DNA of 64,000 bases from Penaeicola halotolerans. Its GTDB lineage: Bacteria > Bacteroidota > Bacteroidia > Cytophagales > Cyclobacteriaceae. The position numbers and the translations under genes are program-made. The stretch spans positions 310,001-374,000 of the forward strand of contig NZ_JAEAGO010000001.1 of assembly GCF_016464625.1 (NCBI RefSeq). The letters run 5' to 3'. Shown here one piece after another: positions 16,827 through 23,394 of the stretch. The first letter of the stretch is position 1. Each line of letters starts with the position of its first letter. The notes beneath the pieces are model-generated. The model searched no databases. It had not been told where the DNA came from and was given only the letters and a program-made list of their open reading frames with translations.

Positions 16827-16925
16827 TTGTCATCCCGAGGAACGAGGGATCTCGGGTCAGCGCGTTTATGCACGGATTGCGCTAGCTGGTCGCTAGATGC
16901 TTCTGAACAAACGAGATCATGACCC
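16827..16925. repeat. Partial REP/MITE-like unit, copy 2
   Basis: Starts ATTGTCATCCCGAGGAACG and continues GGATCTCGGGTCAGCGCG, TTTATGCACGGATTGCGC, TAGCTGGTCGCTAGATGC. This is the same order as the left arm of copy 1, including the shared CGCGTTTATGCACGGAT stretch. The right arm is missing, so this copy appears truncated before about 16925. Confidence 0.6.
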
Positions 16926-16951
16926 CGCCTGCCTCCTGCAGGAAGATATTT

Positions 16952-16976
16952 GTAGCACGGGAATAAAACCCCGTGC
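16952..16976. repeat. GC-rich hairpin with inverted counterpart near 20354
   Basis: AGCACGGG, AATAAAA loop, CCCCGTGCT: an 8-bp stem. The same palindrome with similar flanks (GAGGTTGAAACCCCGTGCTA) is at about 20355-20374 in the other orientation. It lies just downstream of the leftward gene ending at 16985 and could stop its transcription, although the T run is poor. Confidence 0.5.
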
Positions 16977-16984
16977 TCATAATA

Positions 16985-17278
16985 TCATATTCCCTTATGC
17001 TTGTTGTAAAGCAATTGACATACTTTATCCATTGCCTTAAAAGTTGAGGTATCAAAATGTTCTGGACTAGTCAGCATAGTCAATAAGGCTACCGCTTCAT
17101 AAAGTGGTTTATTATCTTGAAGCGCTATTCGTTCTACAAAATTGACCTTTTTACTTCCTTTAGGAGATTCAGACACGATGACTTCCTGGGTTTCTCGATC
17201 TATTGCAAATAGCATAAAAGTGAAATTTAAGATAGTTGAGGTATTTTTCTTAGTGCAAATAACACCTTCTATTGGCAT
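16985..17278 (-). CDS. Unknown small protein overlapping the HNH gene (97 aa)
   Basis: I do not recognise this protein. From an ATG at 17278 it reads MPIEGVICTKKNTSTILNF, then MLFAIDRETQEVIVSESPKG, FVERIALQDNKPLYEAVALL and ends LCQ-like VCQLLYNKHKGI, with a normal soluble amino-acid mix. An in-frame start further upstream (17416) would add only a shadow of the HNH gene, so I discount it. The 5' end overlaps the last 29 nt of the HNH gene; a second ATG at 17215 would avoid the overlap. Tight linkage suggests a partner of the HNH protein, but no function is supported. Confidence 0.5.
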   Translation of the reverse strand: MPIEGVICTKKNTSTILNFTFMLFAIDRETQEVIVSESPKGSKKVNFVERIALQDNKPLYEAVALLTMLTSPEHFDTSTFKAMDKVCQLLYNKHKGI

Positions 17279-17690
17279 TGGTTGTCCTGTTTTTACAGCG
17301 AGCACCTTTTTTAGTCGTTCCAGTGCACTGACTTGCGGTACTAGTCTTTTGGGTTGTAGAAGCTGGTTTTGATGATTCTTTGACAGTAGGATTTCCTTGA
17401 CAACAGTCTTTCCCAACTGTTTTATTATGGATTTTACAGATGCAACTGTTTGACTTACTTCGGTTACACTTCATACAGAGCAACTGTATATTAGAGGCAT
17501 CATTACTTCCACCACATGAGAATGGGACGATATGATCGTACTCTAAGTCAACAACACTCTCGCAGCATTGACACTTACCACCATCTCTGGTGTAGACCAC
17601 TTTTTTGGTCGTTTCAGAGACATACCTGCTTTGTGTAAAGCCACAAAAGCTAAGCAAAATCAGACTGAGTAATAAGAGAATTTTTTTCAT
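17250..17690 (-). CDS. Exported HNH-endonuclease-like protein with C-terminal Cys/His tail
   Basis: A 146-residue protein. Residues 1-20 form a Sec signal peptide (MKKILLLLSLILLSFCGFTQ). An HNH domain follows, with C40-x2-C43, the beta-beta-alpha core YDHIVPFSCGG (D52-H53), N67 and C72-x2-C75-N76, that is, a zinc-supported HNH nuclease site. After a Ser/Thr-rich linker (about 103-120) comes a tail with C122, C132, C143 and H146 (C-x10-C-x2-H), like zinc-knuckle tails seen on other Bacteroidota proteins. The export signal on a nuclease-like domain is unusual; the protein may act on DNA outside the cytoplasm. It lies inside the repeat-flanked accessory segment. Confidence 0.75.
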   Translation of the reverse strand: MKKILLLLSLILLSFCGFTQSRYVSETTKKVVYTRDGGKCQCCESVVDLEYDHIVPFSCGGSNDASNIQLLCMKCNRSKSNSCICKIHNKTVGKDCCQGNPTVKESSKPASTTQKTSTASQCTGTTKKGARCKNRTTNANRRCYLH

Positions 17691-17775
17691 AGAAGTGGTG
17701 GTTTAGTGGGGTAAAGTTTTTTGTTTGAATAGATAGGTTAATATTATAGCTATCAACCACTTAGCTTAAGATCGT

Positions 17776-18078
17776 CTACTTGATTGATACGCTGTTTTTT
17801 ATTCCTTTTAGTAATTCTTCTTCATTAATAATCAGTCCGCTAAATTTGCAATATAGAGTCAATTTAGCATCGGAATATTTTTGATGTTCTTTACTTATCA
17901 ACCAAGTTAAGATATTATCCCTTCCGTCATATACAAATTTATGAATTCTTCCTTTTATCCTATAAGCAAGTACTCCATTACCAAAACAATAATGTAAGTA
18001 ATGAAACTCAATTAATTCGAACTCAGCGTTTGAATTAAGATTCGATTCTAAGTCAGCTCTAAAATTCTCAAAATTCAT
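17776..18078 (-). CDS. Hypothetical protein (100 aa)
   Basis: Unrecognised. A 100-residue soluble protein with a helix (FRADLESNLNSNAEF), several beta-like stretches (FELIEFHYLHYCFGNGVLAY, RIHKFVYDGRDNILTWLIS) and a helical C-terminus. Aromatic-rich, single-domain, A+T-rich, without signal peptide, which is the usual look of immunity-type or cargo-type accessory genes. It lies 20 nt downstream of the next small gene on the same strand, so the two may be co-transcribed. No motif permits a functional call. Confidence 0.55.
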   Translation of the reverse strand: MNFENFRADLESNLNSNAEFELIEFHYLHYCFGNGVLAYRIKGRIHKFVYDGRDNILTWLISKEHQKYSDAKLTLYCKFSGLIINEEELLKGIKNSVSIK

Positions 18079-18098
18079 TTTCTAATCCCCATTTCGTT

Positions 18099-18422
18099 CT
18101 AGGCATGTCTTTCGCAATAGACAAGTCCTTGCAGTGTCAATTTATAGCACCCATTCCAAATACATTTTTTGTCTGAAACCCCTCTTGTTTTAAGCAATAA
18201 ATCAATTCGTAATTCTTTGTCATCAAATTCTATCCAATTATCTGAATTATCAAGACGAACAAAAAACTGCTCATGATATTTATCATATTTATCAAGTCGC
18301 CAAAAAGTCTTATCAATCTTGTGTTGATATAGTTGATACCAGCTTTTATCCTCAATCAAGTCAAAGTCTGTTTTGATTGAGTCAAGAATCACTTTATCAA
18401 CATAATATATTCTTTCTGTCAT
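18099..18422 (-). CDS. Hypothetical protein with C-terminal zinc-knuckle-like tail (107 aa)
   Basis: Unrecognised. A 107-residue soluble acidic protein rich in Asp, Trp and Tyr (SWYQLYQHKIDKTFWRLDKY), ending in KKCIWNGCYKLTLQGLVYC then ERHA. The tail has C-x4-C-x10-C-x2-H spacing, and the last part (C-x10-C-x2-H) is identical in spacing to the tail of the exported HNH protein about 0.8 kb downstream. ATG start at 18422, no signal peptide. The A+T-rich composition and the flanking attC-like hairpin suggest a mobile gene cassette. Confidence 0.6.
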   Translation of the reverse strand: MTERIYYVDKVILDSIKTDFDLIEDKSWYQLYQHKIDKTFWRLDKYDKYHEQFFVRLDNSDNWIEFDDKELRIDLLLKTRGVSDKKCIWNGCYKLTLQGLVYCERHA

Positions 18423-18447
18423 CGATGGTCATTTTGTTAAAATAGCG

Positions 18448-18582
18448 CACAACGTTCTCGTGCTTATTGCAGTGGCGGATTTCGGAGTCCCGCACATGCG
18501 GGATCAACCACCACAGAACTTGAATAGATACACAAAGCTCCAAGTTTGCACTTCAGCCCGCCTGACGCAAGTGTTATGAATC
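18448..18582. other. attC-like imperfect hairpin region
   Basis: Outer arms TTGCAGTGGCGG (18467-18478) and CCGCCTGACGCAA (18558-18570) pair imperfectly. Outside them CACAAC (18448-18453) faces GTGTTATG (18571-18578), similar to the simple sites of integron attC. Inside are CCCGCAcaTGCGGG (18489-18502) and ACTTG...CAAGT. Size, about 130 nt, fits attC-type sites. It lies directly upstream of the small gene at 18099-18422. The core triplets do not fit the strict RYYYAAC/GTTRRRY consensus, and no integrase is in the window, so this is only a resemblance. Confidence 0.3.
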
Positions 18583-18623
18583 TATGCTTTCCTATTACCT
18601 TAAAACGAAACCTACAATTCAAT

Positions 18624-18707
18624 GAACCGCTGTATACGAGACCCGTACGTACAGTGGTGTGAGAGGCTCTCCCCGTCAGTATCTACTGGCGGAGCAGTCT
18701 ACTCGAT
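18624..18707 (+). mobile_element. 3' remnant of a group II intron (domains V and VI)
   Basis: Domain V: ACCGCTGTA (18626-18634) pairs with TACAGTGGT (18650-18658). The inner stem is TACG/CGTA with loop AGACC, and a 2-nt bulge CG (18648-18649) lies on the 3' side, which is the textbook domain V layout. Domain VI follows: CCGTCAGTA / TACTGGCGG closing a short loop, then GGAGCAGTCTACTCGAT, a usual intron 3' end. No reverse transcriptase ORF or domains I-IV are present, so only the last ~85 nt survive. It ends 9 nt downstream of the OmpA-like gene stop, on the opposite strand to that gene. Confidence 0.75.
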
Positions 18708-18716
18708 TGTAGCCAG

Positions 18717-19733
18717 TTACTTTATTCGTACCAATTCTACCCGTCTATTCTTAGCCATATTTTCTTCACTATCATTTTCAACAAAAGGTTTAGATTGTCC
18801 AAAACCTGTACTTTTTAATCTGCTTTCTGCTATGCCCTTAGCAACAAGTTCGTTTTTAACTGATTTAGCTCTTTCTTCTGATAATCTTTGGTTATGTGCT
18901 ATATCACCAGTACTATCAGTATGTCCTTCAATTGAAATATTGAGTGAATTATTATTATTGAGCGCATTAACTATTTGATTCACGACTTGTAATCCCTCAT
19001 TAGTTAAATGAGACTTATTAGTTTCAAAATTGATATATAAAATAGATTTGCCATTATTCAACAATTCACTTTCAATTTCTTCAGCTGTTTTTAACGATGC
19101 TGATATTTGAAGGTTTTTAGTCTGTAAAACCCCAATGCAAACACTTGCATCATCATCTGATTCTGTTATTTGTATCCAAGTTTCTTTATCCTCATTTCTA
19201 ATTAGATAGGAAAATGTTTTAGCATAACCAAGAAAGCCGTACCCATCATAATTGTATAATTTTACTTTTTCATTAATTTTCTCTACTGATTCCCTAGACA
19301 CCATACCTTCAAATATCTTTTGACCTGCAGAACTTTCTATAACATTTTCAATATTTCTCAAAAGCTCTATAAGAGAAAATTTTTTGTTCCAATCAATCGT
19401 TGAGATTCTACTTTGAAAAAGTTTACCTTCTTTAAAAAGATAAGTTTCTTTGTCTACAAAAAAAGCAAATTGGTCATAGTCGATAATGTTTTTTGGGTTG
19501 TCAAATTTGTATCCATTGGGTAAATTAAAAAAAACCAAATCTGAAATATTGGTTTTTGAAATTGGTATTGCACTAATGTCAAAACCGGAACTTGTTGAAA
19601 TGGATTCTGTTTTGGGATTTTCCATTTCTGAAGACATTTCCTTTGTATTGGATTCGTTGTTCTCAGGACTTTCCTTTTTTTGGTCACAAGAAAATAGAGA
19701 AATAAATGATAATAGTAAGATTAGTTTTTTCAT
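18717..19733 (-). CDS. OmpA-family lipoprotein
   Basis: A 338-residue protein. A lipoprotein signal peptide (MKKLILLLSFISLFSC, Cys16 as lipid site) is followed by an acidic Ser/Glu/Asn-rich linker, a central domain of unknown type (about 50-220), and a C-terminal OmpA-like peptidoglycan-binding domain (about 225-338) with ISIEGHTDSTGDIAHNQRLS, ERAKSVKNELVAKGI and NRRVEL. The D and R residues that hold diaminopimelate in OmpA domains are recognisable in GHTDS and NRRVE. It is probably anchored in the outer membrane and contacts the cell wall. A+T-rich like its small neighbours, and inside the repeat-flanked segment. Confidence 0.82.
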   Translation of the reverse strand: MKKLILLLSFISLFSCDQKKESPENNESNTKEMSSEMENPKTESISTSSGFDISAIPISKTNISDLVFFNLPNGYKFDNPKNIIDYDQFAFFVDKETYLFKEGKLFQSRISTIDWNKKFSLIELLRNIENVIESSAGQKIFEGMVSRESVEKINEKVKLYNYDGYGFLGYAKTFSYLIRNEDKETWIQITESDDDASVCIGVLQTKNLQISASLKTAEEIESELLNNGKSILYINFETNKSHLTNEGLQVVNQIVNALNNNNSLNISIEGHTDSTGDIAHNQRLSEERAKSVKNELVAKGIAESRLKSTGFGQSKPFVENDSEENMAKNRRVELVRIK

Positions 19734-19778
19734 ATTATAATTGTTAGTTTCTGCTTTTCTAATTGGCTACAACAATTC

Positions 19779-19806
19779 GCTAAATACACCATAAGGTGCA
19801 TTTAGC
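19779..19806. repeat. Hairpin upstream of the OmpA-like gene
   Basis: GCTAAATACACC, loop ATAA, GGTGCATTTAGC (after one A): a 12-bp stem with one G-T pair, 46 nt upstream of the OmpA-like start. It may be a cassette-border or regulatory structure; no T run follows on either strand. Confidence 0.45.
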
Positions 19807-20105
19807 TACTATAAGGTAACTAAGACTGATTTTCAGTCAGTGATATTTTTTATTGTTGAATCAATATAGCGCAATCCAAGTCAATTCCCTACAAACTGGA
19901 TGAAATTTTGACGATTGGTGTCTGAGAAAATGCGTAATGATTCAAGGGATCTTATCATTTCTTTTAGATAAAAGAGAGAATTCGTGGTATTATTTTAGAA
20001 GAGTACTACTGTTTTATAGGGGTTTCCTCGGGGTTATCCCCGTATGATCCTCGACCTAAAGGAGGGTTATAGTCGCTTAGAGGGTCAAAATACCCCTATA
20101 TAACG

Positions 20106-20159
20106 CGACATATGCGCCATATACGCCAATCGCGCCAAATGCGCCAAACACGCCATCTC
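20106..20159. repeat. Tandem repeat, six 9-bp units (CGCCAnAyr)
   Basis: CGAC/CGCC starts recur exactly every 9 nt: 20106, 20115, 20124, 20133, 20142 and 20151. Units run CGACATATG, CGCCATATA, CGCCAATCG, CGCCAAATG, CGCCAAACA, CGCCATCTC. The constant part is CGCCA and the 3' half drifts. Iteron-like in appearance, but no replication gene is near. Confidence 0.75.
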
Positions 20160-20297
20160 ATTTGCGTCCTATTTTGAGATTTTTGATCTTGCTTTTCAGT
20201 TGATCGATTGTGCGTTCTTTGAGGTGTTGGTTTTTTATGTTGGGTGATATTGATGAAAGGATTGAAACGATTGGTAGGGGTGAGGTGGTCATCATTC

Positions 20298-20315
20298 CCA
20301 CGGTTTAAACCGTGG
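20298..20315. repeat. Perfect palindrome CCACGGTTTAAACCGTGG
   Basis: An 18-nt perfect inverted repeat in non-coding sequence at the right repeat block. The metG terminator stem (CCCACGGTTTTAAACTGTGGG) is a near copy, so the same mobile palindrome may have been taken up as a terminator. Confidence 0.55.
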
Positions 20316-20339
20316 CTATGGTGGTGTCGTTGATAATGT

Positions 20340-20790
20340 GGTTGCTTTTTTCACGAGGTTGAAACCCCGTGCTACAAATATGTGACCCACTTCGGGGTCT
20401 AGAGATACCCGTGTCATGAACCCATGCCCGTTTTGTCACCCTCCCTACAGGAGGCAGGCCTGACGAAGGAAGGGTCTCGAAGCAGAAAGGTCACTGTTCT
20501 ACAGAAACTTGCTGGTCGCAGGATGCATCGAATGAGACTCTTTTTTTAAACTTTTATCTGTAGGTTCCTGCGACCAGCTGGTCTTATCCGCGCAGAAACA
20601 GGCTGCTCCGAGATCCCTCGTTCCTCGGGATGACAATGCTTGAGGGGTACGTCATCCTCCCTCTGGAAGGCAGGTGCGAGGGCTTGACCCGAAGCCATCC
20701 AGATGATCATCACTCTATTATTTATTCAACCATCTTCATCGCTATTCATATTCGTGCATTCGTGGCTTTAAAAAAATATCTCCACTTAGG
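20340..20790. repeat. Right modular repeat block, inverted relative to 16330-16980
   Basis: Carries, on the opposite strand, the modules of the left block. These are CCCCGTGCTACAAATAT (from about 20366), the block TTTTGTCACCCTCCC with CAGGCCTGACGAAGGAAGGG (20432-20475), CCGAGATCCCTCGTTCCTCGG with GATGACA (20608-20635), CTTGACCCGAAGCCATCCAG (20683-20702) and ATATTCGTGCATTCGTGGCTT (20748-20768). The last corresponds to AGCCACGactGCACGAATAT on the left. The 28-nt GATCCCTCG module is an exact reverse complement of the left copy. Together the two blocks form inverted repeats around the 17-20.3 kb accessory genes. Confidence 0.8.
20433..20638. repeat. Long palindromic REP/MITE-like unit, copy 3
   Basis: Ends are TTTGTCACCC and GGGATGACAATG. 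Inner arm sequences GGGTCTCGAAGCAG and CTGCTCCGAGATCC pair approximately, and GCTGGTCGCAGGA is mirrored by TCCTGCGACCAGC exactly. The loop contains a T7 tract. The left arm holds the CTACAGGAGGCAGGCC module, while the right arm holds the CGAGGAACGAGGG type, so arms exchange modules. Confidence 0.75.
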
Positions 20791-21237
20791 AGAAAGGCGG
20801 GGTCTTGAATGGCTGTTTCAGCCAGCATATGGTAGCCCACCCAAGTCAAATCTCAGTGAAATTACCTCCCCTAAAAGTACAATCGCTATTTTCAAGCCTT
20901 ATTTTTGGCAAAAGTTTCACTATTGCTAGAATCTATGGTATTTACTTGATGTTTATCCGACTTTACCTAGACTTTCCCCGGGGTTATCCTCGACTCTTCC
21001 CCGACTATACTTCGACATTATTTTTTTCGAGACCCTAAGTAGCTTCTCAGAAATGCCCTTTTTTCTAATCTTAAGAATACAATAGATTCTTAGAAATGGA
21101 TAAAAAATAACTGTTTTGAGGAGATTGCCATCCTCGATGAAAATATCCCACTTTACAAGTTTCCCCAACTCAATCAGATCATCTTTTCCAAGCCTCCTTT
21201 TTACGCTAGCTTCTATACATCTTCTTGGGGGCTGAGC

Positions 21238-21269
21238 TTTCGATCTCACGGCATTTATGCCTATCTTTG
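21238..21269 (+). promoter_or_regulatory. Probable promoter of metG
   Basis: TATCTTTG at 21262-21269 is a good -7 box. TTTCG at 21238-21242 stands 19 nt upstream as an imperfect -33. Transcription would begin near the ATG at 21276, so the mRNA is leaderless or nearly so, and this supports that start over the upstream in-frame one at 21225. Confidence 0.5.
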
Positions 21270-21275
21270 TGCCCT

Positions 21276-23336
21276 ATGACGAAGCAAGATTTTAAAAGAT
21301 ATACCATCACCGCAGCGCTACCTTATGCCAATGGGCCTTTGCACATCGGACACTTGGCAGGCTGCTATATACCCTCTGATATCTACGTGCGCTACCTGCG
21401 TGCCAAGCACCGAGAGGTGGCCTACATCTGTGGTTCTGACGAGCATGGGGTGGCCATCACCATCAAGGCACGTAAGGAAGGTAAGACGCCTCAAGAGATC
21501 GTAGACCGCTATGATGCCCTGATGAAACAGAGTTTTCAGGAGTTTGGGATCAGTTTTGACCATTACTCTAGGACTTCTGCTAAGATACACCATGAGACAG
21601 CAGGGGAGTTTTTCAAGCATTTGTATGACAAAGGAGAATTTATCGAGCAAGAGACGGAACAGTACTATGACCAAGAAGTAGGTCAGTTTCTAGCCGATCG
21701 ATACATCGAGGGAACTTGCCCTAAGTGTAGTTTCGAACATGCCTATGGCGATCAGTGTGAGAAGTGCGGTTCATCCCTCAGTCCACTAGACCTGATCAAT
21801 CCTAAGTCAAAGCTCTCAGGCAGCGCGCCTGTATTGAAGCCTACCAAGCATTGGTTTTTAGCATTGGATCGTTACACCAAGTTCCTTCAGAAGTGGATCT
21901 TGGTAGACCACAAAGAAGACTGGAAAAACAATGTGCTCGGACAGTGTCGCTCATGGTTGGAAGCAGGAGAGGGACTACAGCCACGTTCGATGACCAGAGA
22001 CATGGACTGGGGTGTACCAGTGCCTGTGCCAGGTGCCGAAGGTAAAGTGCTTTACGTATGGTTTGATGCGCCTATTGGCTATATCTCAGCGACCAAAGAG
22101 TGGGCAGCTCAGACTGGCAAGGATTGGAAGCCTTACTGGCAGGATCAGGATACCAAGCTGGTGCATTTCATCGGGAAAGACAACATCGTTTTTCACTGTA
22201 TCATCTTCCCTGCGATCCTCAAGACGCATGGAGACTATATCTTGCCAGATAATGTCCCTGCCAATGAATTCCTCAACCTAGAAGGAGATAAGATATCTAC
22301 CTCTCGCAACTGGGCGGTATGGTTGCATGAATACCTGCAAGACTTCCCTGGTAAGCAGGATGTCTTACGCTATGTGCTGACAGCCAATGCACCTGAGACC
22401 AAGGACAATGACTTCACTTGGAAGGATTTTCAGACGAGGAATAACTCTGAGTTGGTGGCCATCTTTGGTAACTTCATCAACAGAGCTGCTGTCCTTACGC
22501 ATAAATACTATCAGGGAGTGATCCCTACACAAGGGAAGCTTTATCAGATCGATGAGGAGGTCTTAGAAGCCCTCAAAACGTATCCTGATAAGATCGCAGG
22601 AGCTATAGAGAAGTATCGCTTCAGAGAGGCGCTGAGCTTCGTGATGGATCTAGCACGTGTGGGCAATAAGTATCTGGCAGATACCGAACCTTGGAAACTG
22701 ATCAAAACAGATGAAGAAAGGGTGAAGACCATCATGAATGTGTCCCTACAGTTGGCCGCTAATCTAGCCATTGTAGCCGCACCATTCTTGCCCTTTACAG
22801 CTGACAAACTCAAAGCGATGATGGGTCTAGAAGACCTTTCTTGGCAGCTGGCAGGGAAGCCTGACCTATTGCCAGTAGGGCATACCCTCAGCACAGCAGA
22901 GTTGCTATTTGAAAAGATAGAAGATGAGACTGTAGCAGCACAAGTGAATAAATTGCTTGCTACGAAAAAGGAAAATGAATTAGCTACTAAAACAGTTGCC
23001 CCAGTGAAAGACACGATTGCATTTGATGATTTTATGAAGATGGACCTGCGTGTAGTGACCGTGCTAGAGGCAGAGAAACTCAAAAAGTCTAAGAAGTTGC
23101 TCAAGCTATTGGTAGATACAGGCGTAGATAAGCGCACAGTATTGAGTGGGGTAGCAGAGCATTTTGAGCCAGAATTCTTGGTAGGGAAGCAAGTCACCAT
23201 GCTGATCAATCTGGCGCCAAGACCGATCATGGGCATCGAATCCCAAGGCATGATTTTGATGGCAGAAGACAAAGATGGCGCGTTGAGGTTGCTACAACCC
23301 AATGAACCTACCGCCCCAGGATCCACAATCAGTTAA
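21276..23336 (+). CDS. metG: Methionine--tRNA ligase
   Basis: A 686-residue MetRS. The class I HIGH motif is HIGH at 23-26 in [11 protein letters not shown], and the second signature is KISTS in [16 protein letters not shown] four-Cys zinc knuckle lies between ([18 protein letters not shown], about residue 146). The anticodon domain follows, and the C-terminus (about 580-686) is a tRNA-binding OB-fold domain ([20 protein letters not shown]), as in dimeric E. coli-type enzymes. ATG 21276 begins the natural N-terminus [20 protein letters not shown]; the longer frame from 21225 would add non-homologous residues. Followed by a strong terminator. Confidence 0.96.
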   Translation: MTKQDFKRYTITAALPYANGPLHIGHLAGCYIPSDIYVRYLRAKHREVAYICGSDEHGVAITIKARKEGKTPQEIVDRYDALMKQSFQEFGISFDHYSRTSAKIHHETAGEFFKHLYDKGEFIEQETEQYYDQEVGQFLADRYIEGTCPKCSFEHAYGDQCEKCGSSLSPLDLINPKSKLSGSAPVLKPTKHWFLALDRYTKFLQKWILVDHKEDWKNNVLGQCRSWLEAGEGLQPRSMTRDMDWGVPVPVPGAEGKVLYVWFDAPIGYISATKEWAAQTGKDWKPYWQDQDTKLVHFIGKDNIVFHCIIFPAILKTHGDYILPDNVPANEFLNLEGDKISTSRNWAVWLHEYLQDFPGKQDVLRYVLTANAPETKDNDFTWKDFQTRNNSELVAIFGNFINRAAVLTHKYYQGVIPTQGKLYQIDEEVLEALKTYPDKIAGAIEKYRFREALSFVMDLARVGNKYLADTEPWKLIKTDEERVKTIMNVSLQLAANLAIVAAPFLPFTADKLKAMMGLEDLSWQLAGKPDLLPVGHTLSTAELLFEKIEDETVAAQVNKLLATKKENELATKTVAPVKDTIAFDDFMKMDLRVVTVLEAEKLKKSKKLLKLLVDTGVDKRTVLSGVAEHFEPEFLVGKQVTMLINLAPRPIMGIESQGMILMAEDKDGALRLLQPNEPTAPGSTIS

Positions 23337-23348
23337 AGACTATTCCAG

Positions 23349-23376
23349 CCCACGGTTTTAAACTGTGGGATTTTTT
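23349..23376 (+). terminator. Terminator of metG
   Basis: CCCACGGTTTTAAACTGTGGG followed by ATTTTTT, 12 nt after the stop. The stem nearly matches the palindrome at 20298-20315. Confidence 0.85.
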
Positions 23377-23394
23377 CATCTCAGGGACTATCTA

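Larger units (their letters stand above)
16330..16980. repeat. Left modular repeat block (gene-free)
   Basis: There is no convincing gene between the ffh terminator and 16985. The stretch is built of modules that recur, inverted, at 20340-20790: AGCCACG plus GCACGAATAT (16366-16385), CTGGATTGCTTCGGGTCAAG (from 16459), a GGCCTGCCTTCTG module (16718-16730), CGAGGAACGAGGGATCTCGG (16837-16856) and TTTGTAGCACGGG (16949-16961). It contains one complete long hairpin and one partial copy, annotated separately. The shared modules and the absence of coding potential suggest a cluster of non-autonomous intergenic elements at the left edge of an accessory segment. Confidence 0.8.
19734..21275. other. 1.5-kb gene-free interval upstream of metG
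   Basis: No well-supported gene. From left to right: a 12-bp-stem hairpin (19779-19806), a second small hairpin near 19819-19834, the 20-nt motif TTTCCyCGGGGTTATCCyCG at 20023-20042 and again at 20973-20992, a 9-bp tandem repeat, a short coding-like tail on the minus strand (20158-20232, reading HLKERTIDQLKSKIKNL), the right modular repeat block, and the metG promoter. A GTG-initiated 98-codon frame (20953-21249, minus) has a protein-like middle (DDLIELGKLVKWDIFIEDGN) and could be a decayed gene, but nothing confirms it. Confidence 0.6.

Noticed and set aside
17279..17416. N-terminal extension of the unknown 97-residue protein to a start at 17416
   Set aside because: This part is an out-of-frame reading of the HNH gene; its composition (Lys/Gln-rich) does not match a real domain.
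18624..18707. Reverse transcriptase or maturase coding sequence for the intron remnant
   Set aside because: None of the frames around it encode RT motifs; only the last RNA domains are left.
16330..20790. CRISPR array
   Set aside because: Repeats here are palindromic, of unequal spacing and mostly inverted; there are no regular spacers and no cas genes.
20630..20929. Open frame of 99 codons on the plus strand
   Set aside because: It runs through the right modular repeat block and reads palindromic repeat sequence; the amino-acid pattern looks random.
20953..21249. GTG-started 98-codon frame on the minus strand upstream of metG
   Set aside because: The middle looks somewhat protein-like, but the start is weak, it covers the metG promoter, and no family is recognised; left as a note in the interval description.
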